64,000 nt of DNA from contig JAVVWB010000003.1 of NCBI GenBank assembly GCA_036652335.1, forward strand, positions 92,509-156,508, read 5' to 3'. The notes under the pieces are model-generated. The model saw only the letters and a list, made by a program, of their open reading frames with translations, searched no databases and was not told the origin of the DNA. Both the position numbers and the translations under genes were made by a program. Below, in pieces: positions 42,508 to 50,392 of this stretch; position 1 is the first letter of the stretch, and every line of letters begins with the position of its first letter. This stretch comes from JAVVWB01 sp036652335. GTDB taxonomy: Bacteria; Synergistota; Synergistia; Synergistales; Synergistaceae.

Positions 42508-42687
42508 TTATTCCTCTGTATCTTCTTTGACTGCTGCCTTTTTCTTTTCCCTGTGCTGCTTCCACTTCTTAAAGCACCAGTGCAAAAACTCCATGACCCA
42601 GTACACCAAACTGCCGATACCGAATCCGAACAGCACCGCAAAAATCACAATCACATCAAACTGCTTTGCAAATTCATATAATTCCAT
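42508..42687 (-). CDS. Small single-helix membrane protein (59 residues)
   Basis: Read directly from the minus strand: it begins MELYEFAKQFDVIVIFAVLF, continues with one hydrophobic helix (residues ~11-32), and ends in a highly charged tail (KKWKQHREKKKAAVKEDTEE). GTGAGG precedes the ATG. It lies between the DNA polymerase and the DUF2815 gene on the same strand. No family known to me. Confidence 0.65.
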   Translation of the reverse strand: MELYEFAKQFDVIVIFAVLFGFGIGSLVYWVMEFLHWCFKKWKQHREKKKAAVKEDTEE

Positions 42688-42762
42688 CTGTTTACCTCAC
42701 ATTTCCATAATATCTGCAGGAGACAGTTTCCCATCGCCTGCATTGATTGTCACTGTATCTGC

Positions 42763-43329
42763 TTAAGAAAGAAAATCGTCCTCTGCATCGGTTGCAAAAT
42801 CATCCTCGGCACGGCTCTTACCGCCAAGCGGCTCTCCGTCCTTAATCTTTTGGAGATTATTAAGACCGCAGGCAATGCCCTTATTGCCGTTGGAGTTGAA
42901 GGCATAGAAGTTGATGCTGGCACGGCCATACACACCGCTGTATACCTCACTGCGGTCGATGATAGGCTGGCGGTCTGCATCTACGATGCCCGGAGCAGCT
43001 GCACTGTTTGCATTGATGAAGTGGCTGTTTGCATAGGCTTCATCATCAGGACGTTCCAAATCGCCATCCCTCATTGGTGTCTTAAGTACGGAAAGAGCAG
43101 GTACGGTTTTGCCACTTCCCTTAAGCTTAGATTGACCCTCCTCATAAGCAGATTGAATAGCCACTTTAATTTTATTGACGGTTACTGTGTCGTCCTTAGG
43201 AATGATAAGGCTCACGCTGAATTTCGGTGCGCCGCCGTTGATGGATTTCGCATCCCATACATTTGCATAAGACCAGCGTGTTTTTACTCCTGTGATTACC
43301 TTTGTAGGGTTCGTATAATTTTTTGACAT
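42763..43329 (-). CDS. DUF2815 phage single-stranded DNA-binding-like protein
   Basis: A 188-residue protein with the family start NPTKVITGVKTRWSYANVWDAKSI, the central FSVSLIIPKDD, the VYSGVYGRASINFYAFN strand, and an acidic tail (AEDDFATDAEDDFLS) like that of phage SSB proteins (T7 gp2.5-type OB fold). It works with the DNA polymerase and the DUF2800 nuclease-like protein. It starts one base past the stop of the DUF2800 fragment. Between its stop and the next gene is only an 18-codon frame (MTINAGDGKLSPADIMEM), which I do not call. Confidence 0.85.
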   Translation of the reverse strand: MSKNYTNPTKVITGVKTRWSYANVWDAKSINGGAPKFSVSLIIPKDDTVTVNKIKVAIQSAYEEGQSKLKGSGKTVPALSVLKTPMRDGDLERPDDEAYANSHFINANSAAAPGIVDADRQPIIDRSEVYSGVYGRASINFYAFNSNGNKGIACGLNNLQKIKDGEPLGGKSRAEDDFATDAEDDFLS

Positions 43330-43330
43330 A

Positions 43331-43571
43331 TCATTTGTCCTCCTTAAAATCGTTTGCTGCTGTATTCATAGCCGGACGCTTGTCCGACATCGGTACTAAG
43401 GTTGGCTTGCCCTGTGGCTTTTCAATAAAGCCGGAGAGCAGTTCTTCAAATCTTGTCTTGCCGAGCAGTTTGGTCATTGCCGTAATACCCAGAACCTTAT
43501 GTTCATATGGGTCATATCCGGCATCCTTAACCGTATCCACCACAGCGGTTTCATTGACATATTTCCTGTTG
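43331..43571 (-). pseudogene. C-terminal fragment of the interrupted DUF2800 gene
   Basis: Encodes NRKYVNETAVVDTVKDAGYDP...KPQGKPTLVPMSDKRPAMN, the conserved end of DUF2800 (Cas4/RecB-like nuclease) proteins. The rest of the gene is at 46626-47556, on the far side of the transposon. The 6-bp duplication ctgttg (plus 43566-43571 and 46620-46625) lies exactly at the broken codons. Confidence 0.85.
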
Positions 43572-43688
43572 TGTTGTCCGGCACATTAATTTAGGCAGCA
43601 TTCGTCACTTTAAATTAGTTGAAAACAACATAAAACAATTTACACAGCACATTAATTTGTGCTTTTTTTGTGCATTGTTTTAGACAAA

Positions 43689-43722
43689 GCATCCCTTGCC
43701 AGATTGTTCTGGCAAGGGATGC
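43689..43722 (-). terminator. Terminator of the transposon operon
   Basis: Perfect 15-bp arms (GCATCCCTTGCCAGA and complement) around a 4-base loop, 9 bases past the ATPase stop, then TTTGTC on the minus strand. Confidence 0.8.
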
Positions 43723-43730
43723 AAATTCTT

Positions 43731-44537
43731 TTAGGCAAGCTCACAGTCGTTAATGGCCTGCATAACAATATCGGCGGTTATCTGCACTGCTTTTTGGTTG
43801 TGTCCGAATAGCAGGCTGGAGTTGCAGTATTTGCTAATAAGTCGAGGCGTGCCATCAGAGGCATTGAGAATTGCCTCTATGGCCGCATCTTCGAATACAG
43901 GCTGAGTGCAGCCCGCTCCTTCCAGCTTTTCATGTATATAGTTTCGTCCTTCTTCCTTGTTCATGCCTTCCATGTTGTAGTTCATGACAATCCTTTGCCG
44001 GAAAGGCTCGTGTATGCTCAGCCGCAGCGTGGAGTTCAGCTGCGGGAGACCGGCAAGCAGCACCGCAGCACGGTCCCTGGAATCCATCTCAAAATTGAAG
44101 AGGATTTTCAGGTCGTTGAGGATGGCATTGTTGATGTAATTTGCTTCGTCAATAATAATAACCGGCGTTTTCTTCTTTTCTATGGAAAGGCGTGTAATTT
44201 CTTCCTGAATGCACCTGAAATTATCAGGCTTGCGGAAACTGGGCTGTGCGCCCAGCTCTTCGGCCAGATTGCGGTAAAAGTCATTTACCGTGAGCGTCGA
44301 GAGGCTGGAGTAAACCGTTTTGTAGAGGGATGGGTTCAGTTTGCCGGCCCAGTTCCTGAGTACGGTTGTTTTCCCTCTGCCGGCCCCGCCTGTCAGCAGG
44401 CCGAAGCCTTTGGTCTTGGCCAGGTAATCCAGCCGGTAGGATGCTTCTTTGCATTCGTTTGTAACCACAAGTATTTCCTTGGAATTTTTAAGGAACGGGT
44501 TGAATTCCAAGCCGTATCTTGCTGTGTAGTCCATCAT
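43731..44537 (-). CDS. AAA+ ATPase, TniB/ExeA-like transposition helper
   Basis: A 268-residue ATPase: Walker A LLTGGAGRGKTTVLRNW near residue 48, Walker B PVIIIDEANYIN, sensor region AAVLLAGLPQLN and a C-terminal helical lid with GTPRLISKYCN. The start DYTARYGLEFNPFLKN is typical of ExeA/TniB proteins, which choose targets or activate the transposase. It overlaps the transposase gene stop by four bases (TAAATGATG with GGAGGCGG upstream). Confidence 0.9.
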   Translation of the reverse strand: MMDYTARYGLEFNPFLKNSKEILVVTNECKEASYRLDYLAKTKGFGLLTGGAGRGKTTVLRNWAGKLNPSLYKTVYSSLSTLTVNDFYRNLAEELGAQPSFRKPDNFRCIQEEITRLSIEKKKTPVIIIDEANYINNAILNDLKILFNFEMDSRDRAAVLLAGLPQLNSTLRLSIHEPFRQRIVMNYNMEGMNKEEGRNYIHEKLEGAGCTQPVFEDAAIEAILNASDGTPRLISKYCNSSLLFGHNQKAVQITADIVMQAINDCELA

Positions 44538-45778
44538 TTACCGCCTCCGCACAGATATGTCTTTTCCCTCTTAACCATGGAGTTCTCCTGCTTGTTCAGC
44601 AGCCTGATGGGTGTCAGGGCATCTTCTGCTTCCACTACGAAAACGTCTTTCATGTCAGGTGAATAGCGGAGCCGGATGCGCCGGCCGGCAAAGCGGAAAT
44701 CCACTTCGTATTCTCTTTGGTCAATAACGACGACGCTGTCAGCTGAGACGCGGCGCTCGACTTCCAGAAGGAAGCTTTCATCAATTTTGTCCTGTGGAAG
44801 CCTGCGGATGCATTCCGGTTCGGCAAAGAACCTGTCCTGTGGTGTTTTCCCGTTTAAAGAACCATGGATGTTCATGTTGTAACGGCTGACATAGGAGGAA
44901 AGGCTGGTTCTGACCTCATCTATGGAATGGAAACTCCTTGTGTCCAAAGATGCCAGCCACTGGTCTTTCATGGTGCGGAACCAGCGCTCTATCTTGGCCT
45001 TGGCCTGAGGCGTGTATGGCTTGCAGTAGTTGACGGCTGAGCCTATCCGTGCTGCCAGCAGTTCCATCTGTTTGTTTTTGTAGGGGCTGCCGTTATCGAA
45101 ATTGAACATTTTGGGCTTCCCGTATTTTGAGATGGCTGACTTCATGACCGACATGAGGTTAATGAAGTTATCGTTGAAAAACACTCCTGTGCCCAGCACG
45201 AAGCGGCTGGCATCGTCAATAAGGGCTATGACGTAAAACCTGCGTTTCTTTCCGTCCGGCATCTTGAGATAGGAGCCGGCACAGGAATCGCCGCACCATA
45301 CCTCGTTGATGTGGGGGCGCTCATAACGGCGCATATCGGTGCTGCCGGTTGCGCCGGTCTGAAGGGAGAGGACATTAATGTACCTGCTGACCGTTGACTC
45401 AGAGAGCTGGCGCCTTGTTATGCTGCCGTTATCCTGCAGCTGCCTGTAAATGGAGGCGGCCGACATGCGCGGATAATTCGTCTTCATGTGCCTAATTTCT
45501 TCCTGAAGGGCATCATCCAGTTTGCGCGGCCTGCCGTTATCCGAACGCCCGGCAGGCAAAAGGGCATCAAAGCCCCCTTTCTTGTAATTGACGTACCAAA
45601 GTTCAAGTGTGCTTACTGCATAATGCTTAATTGTTCCGTCCGGGGCTTTGATCCCTTTGGCTGAGACGTCACGAAAGAAGGCACTCAGTGACGGATAGCT
45701 GTCACTGCTGCCTGAGATGAGTGGCACGATGGCCGAATAACGCATGAGGGCAATATTTTTTCTTTTTTCCTGATTCAT
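44534..45778 (-). CDS. DDE transposase, TniA/Mu-like with integrase core
   Basis: About 414 residues. N-terminal helix-turn-helix domains (STLELWYVNYKKGGFDALL, GRPRKLDDALQEEIRHM) are followed by the catalytic core: D in EVWCGDSCAGS, D in NFDNGSPY and E in AKAKIERW, 35 residues apart in the D35E pattern. A Mu-transposase-like beta-barrel tail follows (DSVVVIDQREYEVDFRFAGRRIRLRYSP). The start is the ATG at 45778 with AGGAGG upstream; the longer frame has no ribosome site. Confidence 0.92.
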   Translation of the reverse strand: MNQEKRKNIALMRYSAIVPLISGSSDSYPSLSAFFRDVSAKGIKAPDGTIKHYAVSTLELWYVNYKKGGFDALLPAGRSDNGRPRKLDDALQEEIRHMKTNYPRMSAASIYRQLQDNGSITRRQLSESTVSRYINVLSLQTGATGSTDMRRYERPHINEVWCGDSCAGSYLKMPDGKKRRFYVIALIDDASRFVLGTGVFFNDNFINLMSVMKSAISKYGKPKMFNFDNGSPYKNKQMELLAARIGSAVNYCKPYTPQAKAKIERWFRTMKDQWLASLDTRSFHSIDEVRTSLSSYVSRYNMNIHGSLNGKTPQDRFFAEPECIRRLPQDKIDESFLLEVERRVSADSVVVIDQREYEVDFRFAGRRIRLRYSPDMKDVFVVEAEDALTPIRLLNKQENSMVKREKTYLCGGGK

Positions 45779-45839
45779 TTGTTTGAACCTCCTGTTTTTT
45801 CTACAGTATATGGCAGAAAAAACAGGAAGTCGGGTAAGG

Positions 45840-46406
45840 CTATGTGGGTATTGCAAAAAGTATGTTTGCAGTTTTTCTAATTTGCATGAACTGTCTTTTG
45901 TAAATAACAAGACACTTCCCGGCCAGCATGCCGAGAGAGGCAAAAGAAAGCCTTTCGGACAGGAGCCTTTCCTTCCAATGGCGCCGGAAGTTCCTTAGTA
46001 TGTGGCGAAGGTTGTTTTCGTCTACGAGAGGATTGTGGTTCAGCACGTCAACGGGACTTTTTCCGGAGAGGACGTTTGCCAGGATGTCAGCCTGGTCCCG
46101 AAGCGGTATCTGAGAGTACGGGACTATGTCCAGCAGCATGAGGGCGTGGGTTTTCCCGCAGACGTTGCATTTAACGCGGTATATTTTAAGGATGATTTTT
46201 TCTCCGAACTGTTTTATGGTGCGCCGATAGGAGCCGTGGCCGATAAGACAGCCGGAATGACCGCAGGAGCATTTCAGCTGGTGCAGTTGGATAGAGGAAA
46301 TAATTTCATTATATAATTTTTGCGAAAGGGGCTTGCAAATATCTGTTTTTATGGTTATCATATGGTTGTTATCACAATGAGTAGCCATTAGATTGCTTGC
46401 TAACAC
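45840..46406 (-). CDS. DUF6431 zinc-binding protein of the transposon
   Basis: A protein of up to 188 residues. A zinc-ribbon (LKCSCGHSGCLIGHGSYRRT...YRVKCNVCGKTHALML) is followed by a helical region (IPYSQIPLRDQADI...NNLRHILRNFRRHWKE) that resembles the N-terminal part of ISL3-like transposases without a DDE core. Start candidates are GTG 46406, ATG 46388 and ATG 46361, with no clear ribosome site. It always seems to travel with this type of transposase and ATPase, so a target-site or end-binding role is likely; this is inference. Confidence 0.75.
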   Translation of the reverse strand: MLASNLMATHCDNNHMITIKTDICKPLSQKLYNEIISSIQLHQLKCSCGHSGCLIGHGSYRRTIKQFGEKIILKIYRVKCNVCGKTHALMLLDIVPYSQIPLRDQADILANVLSGKSPVDVLNHNPLVDENNLRHILRNFRRHWKERLLSERLSFASLGMLAGKCLVIYKRQFMQIRKTANILFAIPT

Positions 46407-46442
46407 TTTGCGGTGTTTGCGACGCTGGCTATTCTTGGGACG

Positions 46443-46488
46443 ATTGAGACAGGGCTACTTTCGACGGTGAGCCTGTCTCAATTTTTTT
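46443..46488 (+). terminator. Outward-facing intrinsic terminator at the transposon right end
   Basis: ATTGAGACAGG and CCTGTCTCAAT (11-bp arms) followed by ATTTTTTTAT on the plus strand. No plus-strand gene precedes it, so it would stop antisense transcripts leaving the transposon. Confidence 0.65.
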
Positions 46489-46507
46489 ATAAATATATAT
46501 TAGCAAA

Positions 46508-46564
46508 AAGATGCTGTTAAAACAATCTGCCTGAAAATAAAGCAGGCTGTTTTAACAGCATCTT
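46508..46564 (-). terminator. Inward-facing terminator with 17-bp arms at the transposon right end
   Basis: AAGATGCTGTTAAAACA and its perfect complement, with an inner GCCTG/CAGGC pair, precede CTTTTTGC on the minus strand. It lies just inside the right end and would stop transcription coming from the interrupted DUF2800 gene before the transposon genes. Confidence 0.75.
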
Positions 46565-46625
46565 AATTTTATTTGACTGAAAAAGAGCTTTTCTGGGGAA
46601 AAGAATCTGACGATTAACACTGTTG

Positions 46626-47556
46626 GAGCGTCCTTCGACAATCTTCCAGTCTTTCCACCCCTTGCCGCTGACTGCCTGCTGCAAAGCGTATTCCTTGATA
46701 TCGCCTGCCAAGATACCAGTGCATCAACTTTTGAAAGAATGGCCTCTATCTCATCATCTTCAAGGGTGGAAGGCATCTCAAAATCGTAACGCGCAAGTTC
46801 AAGGTTGTATTCGGCTCTCTTGCGGCAGGTGGCTTTTACCTTACAGAACTGACAGTGGTCTCCGGCTTTGTATTCACCCTCACCATTTGCCGCCAGCTGT
46901 GCTGTTGGACTCAGCACTTCATCCGCCCATTTCAGAAGTTCTTCTTTGGAAATGGTGTATGTGCTGACACTATCCCGCCTTGGCTGGAAGATAGTCATGG
47001 TCACCAAATCAATATCATAGATCCCGTCAAACAGTTGTAAGGCTCCCAGTGCATAGCACATCATCTGAGGATTCTTTTCTGCATCCACCAAAATTCCGAC
47101 ACCATACTTAAAATCAATGACGGTCAGCGTTTCATCTGCAACAATCACGCAGTCCCCAGTGCCGAAGCCCTGCGGCACCCATTTGGAAAAATCAAGATGC
47201 TGTTCAATTAGAACAATAGGGTCTTTGCATTTTTCTTTTGCCACAGCAAGCTGCTCCATCACATACTGGGCATACATATCCGAGCAGTCCGCCATTTCTT
47301 CATCGAAGAAAGTAAGATTTTCTGTTGGATCTTTCGATTTCTGCCCCAGTGCTGTTTTCAGTTTGTGTTCGCAAAGACTGTGAGCATCGGTGCCCTGCAT
47401 TGCAAACTCGCTTGTGGTGTCACCGACCTTAGCACACTGCAATGCCGATGGCGGACACTCCAGCCACCTGTGACTGGAGGATGCTGATAAGACTGCGTGG
47501 TCCAGACCGGTCTCTCTTTCACCTACAGTACAATTCACCTTCTGTTTATTGGGCAT
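46626..47556 (-). pseudogene. N-terminal part of DUF2800 (Cas4-like nuclease) gene, frameshifted and interrupted
   Basis: Encodes the DUF2800 N-terminus (HAVLSASSSHRWLECPPSALQCAK, GTGDCVIVADETLTVIDFKYG, and the cysteines CQFCKVKATCRKRAEYN of the Fe-S/RecB-like fold). After VDALVSW the frame is lost; one missing G (TGGG to TGG at about 46706) would restore AGDIKEYALQQAVSGKGWKDWKIVEGRSN. At RSN the transposon interrupts the gene, which continues at 43571. The start MPNKQK has GGAGG upstream. It is a pseudogene twice over. Confidence 0.88.
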
Positions 47557-47908
47557 TCCCAAGTACCTCCACTTCAGCAAGCAGTGCCTTATATTCTGCT
47601 GGATTTATCCCGGACAGCTTTTCTGCACCATGCTTTGTAAGGATTGCTTTGACTTCTGCCGTATAGCCTTTGCGGGATTTATCCGCACACACGGCTCTGA
47701 CATCTTCCAACGTGAGTGCTTTTTCTTCCGGCACTTCAGCTTTTGGCTCCTCGTTGGTTTTCTTCTTAACAGCAGTCTTTTTTACAGGCTGCATTGCGTC
47801 CTTTCCACTGCTGAACAAATCAGCCAGTTCTTCGGAAATACGTACCAAGGTTTCGCCGCACTTTTTGAGTTCATCCACGAGCATGGATAATTCGCTTACT
47901 TTACTCAC
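47546..47908 (-). CDS. Element protein often labelled rrp5-like; function unknown
   Basis: A 120-residue protein: an N-terminal coiled coil (SKVSELSMLVDELKKCGETLVRISEELADLF), a Lys/Glu-rich linker, and a C-terminal helical domain (LTLEDVRAVCADKSRKGYTAEVKAILTKHGAEKLSGI). The latter looks like a SAP/rho-N-type DNA-binding fold. Similar genes lie directly before DUF2800 in clostridial prophages. Overlaps DUF2800 by 11 bases. Confidence 0.7.
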   Translation of the reverse strand: MSKVSELSMLVDELKKCGETLVRISEELADLFSSGKDAMQPVKKTAVKKKTNEEPKAEVPEEKALTLEDVRAVCADKSRKGYTAEVKAILTKHGAEKLSGINPAEYKALLAEVEVLGNAQ

Positions 47909-48102
47909 GATGTCGCACCTCCTTCCTTAACCGTACAAATGGAAACTTCTTCCACGTTGTCACCGGGTACAAGAATTGTGAGTTTCTGTTTTCTTCCGAG
48001 AAAGAAGCATAGAATACGTTCTCGTACACTAATACTACGGCAAGAAAGAATACCATCTGATTTTGCCTTCTTGGATACACTGATTTTCAAATTGTGTTCC
48101 AT
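47905..48102 (-). CDS. Small hypothetical protein of the prophage-like module
   Basis: A 65-residue protein (MEHNLKISVSKKAKSDGILSC...KLTILVPGDNVEEVSICTVKEGG), predicted to be mostly beta. The ATG at 48102 has GAGGTG six bases upstream. It overlaps the next gene by four bases, so it is translated with it. I recognise the arrangement from clostridial prophages but know no function. Confidence 0.6.
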   Translation of the reverse strand: MEHNLKISVSKKAKSDGILSCRSISVRERILCFFLGRKQKLTILVPGDNVEEVSICTVKEGGATS

Positions 48103-48136
48103 CTTTATCACCTCTTTCCGAGAGTGTTTTTTGACC

Positions 48137-48177
48137 CTCTACCTAATAGCCTTGAGAAAGTAATGAATCTGACGGTT
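48137..48177 (-). promoter_or_regulatory. Second copy of the CCGTCAGATT...AAGGCTATWAGGTAG leader motif
   Basis: It shares CCGTCAGATT and CAAGGCTATTAGGTAG with the leader at 40409-40448, upstream of a different gene of the same module. The hairpin is less perfect here. Two copies at the head of two genes point to a shared regulatory RNA or operator in this element type. Confidence 0.45.
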
Positions 48178-48249
48178 TTGAAAAAATATAAATAAAAAAA
48201 ATAAACCCACCAAGAAAATTCATCCTCAGTGGGCATCAAATTATCTATT

Positions 48250-48436
48250 CTATTTCCTAACTAAAGCATATAGTAAAACCGCTCCAACTCCGTAGGCTAC
48301 ATTCCTCTGATTCTTAATTGCCTGCATTTTTTTCTTCTCCTCGGACGCGTACGTTTTCAAGGATGCGTTGGCACCCTGCAATAAGTCCGTCTGCATCTGT
48401 GAGGTTTTCTTCAATACAGTCAGCTCGCTCTTGGAT
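48250..48436 (-). pseudogene. 3' fragment of an element gene cut by insertion sequences
   Basis: On the minus strand a frame reads SKSELTVLKKTSQMQTDLLQ, then a charged helix with EEKKKMQAIKNQRN and a C-terminal hydrophobic helix VAYGVGAVLLYALVRK, then TAG. It has no start: the frame runs into the IS3 junction at 48437. It looks like the C-terminal end of a membrane-anchored coiled-coil phage protein. Confidence 0.55.
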
Positions 48437-48509
48437 CTATATTAATAAAGTAGACACAAATACATGTTACTTGTTACAATAAATTACACACCCAAACGGA
48501 GGTAATATT

Positions 48510-48794
48510 ATGGCTGACAAATCAACACGTTATGACGAAGAATTCAAAAAGTCTGTTGTGTCCCTGTTTAACAATGGTAAAACTCAGACGGCCCTGTGCA
48601 AGGAATACGGTATTTCCCAATCGGCCTTGGCCAAATGGATTAAACAGTATTCCACGGTTAAGACTGAAGATGGCGAAATTCTCTCCGCCAGACAGATTAA
48701 AGACCTGCAGAAACGCAACGCCCAGCTTGAAGAAGAAAATGTCATACTAAAAAAAGCGATTGCCATCTTCACGCCACACTCAAAGAACGACTAG
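48510..48794 (+). CDS. IS3 OrfA, helix-turn-helix protein
   Basis: A 94-residue protein: HTH (YDEEFKKSVVSLFNNGKTQTALCKEYGISQSALAKWIKQ) followed by a leucine-zipper-like coiled coil (DLQKRNAQLEEENVILKKAI). CGGAGG lies eight bases before the ATG. The A7G run at 48749-48756 codes Lys-Lys and lets ribosomes slip to the orfB frame. Confidence 0.9.
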   Translation: MADKSTRYDEEFKKSVVSLFNNGKTQTALCKEYGISQSALAKWIKQYSTVKTEDGEILSARQIKDLQKRNAQLEEENVILKKAIAIFTPHSKND

Positions 48795-49666
48795 TCGCCG
48801 TTCATAAGCTCAGATTCCAACACAACATCAAAATCCTGTGCAAAGTCCTGCGTGTAAACCGCAGTACATACTACAAGCACTTCCATTCTGCTCCGGCACC
48901 CCGAAGTCTGGAAAACCAGATCATTAAATCCTACATACTCCACATCTACGCTGACTACAAGAAAAGACTCGGTGCTTACAAGATTACATACGTATTGGAG
49001 CGTGATTATGGCATCAAAATCAGCGTTGGCAGAGTGTACCGCCTGATGAAAACCATGCAGCTACCACCAATGTCTACCGTTAAGCCTTCTTTTGTTCGTG
49101 CTGCAGCAGACGAGGACGACTGCCCGAATCATTTAAAACAGCTCTTTACGCAAAAAGCTCCTAACCTTGCTTGGGTCAGCGACTTTACCTACATCAGAGC
49201 CGGTGGCAAATGGTATTACTTATGCATAATCATCGATCTTTTCTCAAGGAAAGTAATTTCTTGGCATCTTTCCGGCAAACCCGATGTAGACCTTGTCCTG
49301 AAAACATTTAAAAAAGCCTATGCAAAAAGGAATGCACCATTCGGCCTGATGTTCCACTCAGACCGTGGTTCCCAGTACACTGCATTTGCTTTCCGGCAGC
49401 TACTAGACTCTTTGAACGTCGTTCAGTCTTTCTCTAAAAAAGGCTACCCTTTTGACAACGCTGTATGTGAATCTTTCTTCAAATATCTGAAGAAAGAAGA
49501 AACTAACAGAAAGACATACCATACTTTTGAAGAATTGAAAAGCTCGATCTTTGAATATATAGAAGGCTACTACAATCCTAAGCGTCCTCATGGCGCCTTA
49601 GGCTACTTGACGCCCAATGAAGCTGAGGCTGCCTATGACAGCCAAATATCTTCTGCTTCTGCTTGA
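48756..49666 (+). CDS. IS3 OrfB, DDE transposase made by -1 frameshifting
   Basis: After the A7G site the -1 frame continues SDCHLHATLKERLVAVHKLRFQ, with no in-frame ATG until 48995. The catalytic residues are D in WVSDFTYIR, D in FHSDRGSQY and E in NAVCESFFKYLK. The C-terminal YYNPKRPHGALGYLTP motif is present. The active product is probably the OrfAB fusion (48510-49666). No stop codons interrupt the catalytic region, so the element may still be mobile. Confidence 0.88.
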
Positions 49667-49701
49667 TAACAAATTAGCTGAATTTGTGTCCACTTGCTTG
49701 A

Positions 49702-50392
49702 CTATAGTGCAAATCCTTTCGAATTCTTTCACTTTTTTTAACAGTTCTGCTAGCATATCCTTTTCTTCAAGTTGGCGTTTTAGCCTGATGTTTTCACGTC
49801 TAAGTTGCTCAAGTTCATCAACCTCATCGTCTGTTTTGTGATGTCCTCGTTTATCAAATAATGTGTTTTCACCACCTGCATCGTATTTCTTCACCCACGA
49901 ATATACCTGGCTATAAGACACATCATAAAGTGATGCTGTATCTTTATAATTCCGTTCGTGATTTAAACAGTATTCAACGATTTGCTTACGTTCTTCAATA
50001 GTTGTTTTTCATCTCGCCTCTTCCATATAGACCTCCCGTTTCGGACAGTAGTCCTTAAGTTTTCTATTGGCATTATACAACGAAATCCATTCTCGTAGCT
50101 GGTGTGAAGAAGAAATATCATATTTTATTATCAAATCTTGTAAAGAACCCAAACCAGCGATATATTCTTCAACTACCCGAAGTTTGAATTCTTTTGTATA
50201 ACTTTTGTTGCCTGAATGTTCCTGAAAAGCCATTATTCCATACTTTTCATATTTCTTAGACCATTCCATAATTGTCTTTTCCCTCGGTGTTCCAAGAGAA
50301 ATACATATTTCTTTTAAGCTACGTGTGCCACTGCGATAATCCTTGCAGGCTTGCACTCGTTGTTCAATAGAATATTTGGATTTTCTAGGCAT
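49702..50392 (-). pseudogene. Broken orfA of the second IS3 element
   Basis: The frame starts MPRKSKYSIEQRVQACKDY with two HTH domains. At REVYMEEAR it meets TGA (about 50010), then resumes in the same frame with KTTIEERKQIVEYCLNHERN and the coiled coil LEQLRRENIRLKRQLEEKDM. CGA or AGA to TGA is the simplest cause. It then ends at the IS3 junction after KVKEFERICTIV. Confidence 0.8.

Larger units (their letters stand above)
43572..46619 (-). mobile_element. Three-gene DUF6431/TniA/TniB-type transposon (3,048 bp)
   Basis: Boundaries come from the disrupted DUF2800 gene. The ends are TGTTGTCCGGCACATTAATT (left) and TGTTAATCGTCAGATTCTTT (right, minus strand), matching at 14 of the first 21 positions. 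The target duplication is ctgttg if the ends start TGTT (or 4 bp if they start GTGTT). GCACATTAATTT is repeated 66 bases inside the left end, like transposase-binding sites of Tn7/Tn5053 relatives. It carries a DUF6431 gene, a DDE transposase with a Mu-C-like tail and an AAA ATPase, in that order of transcription. Confidence 0.85.
48442..49701 (+). mobile_element. IS3-family insertion sequence (1,260 bp) with CTATA target duplication
   Basis: The ends TTAATAAAGTAGACACAAAT (left) and TCAAGCAAGTGGACACAAAT (right, complement) match at 15 of 20 positions. CTATA flanks both sides (48437-48441 and 49702-49706). Two overlapping frames, orfA and orfB, are read with a -1 shift at an A7 run. Length, IR pattern and gene order fit the IS150/IS3 group. 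It is the only sizeable plus-strand gene unit in the window. Confidence 0.85.

Noticed and set aside
46600..46619. Link between CGTCAGATTC in the transposon end and the CCGTCAGATT leader motif
   Set aside because: Only about ten bases are shared and the contexts differ (a transposon terminus versus RNA leaders); chance similarity is possible.
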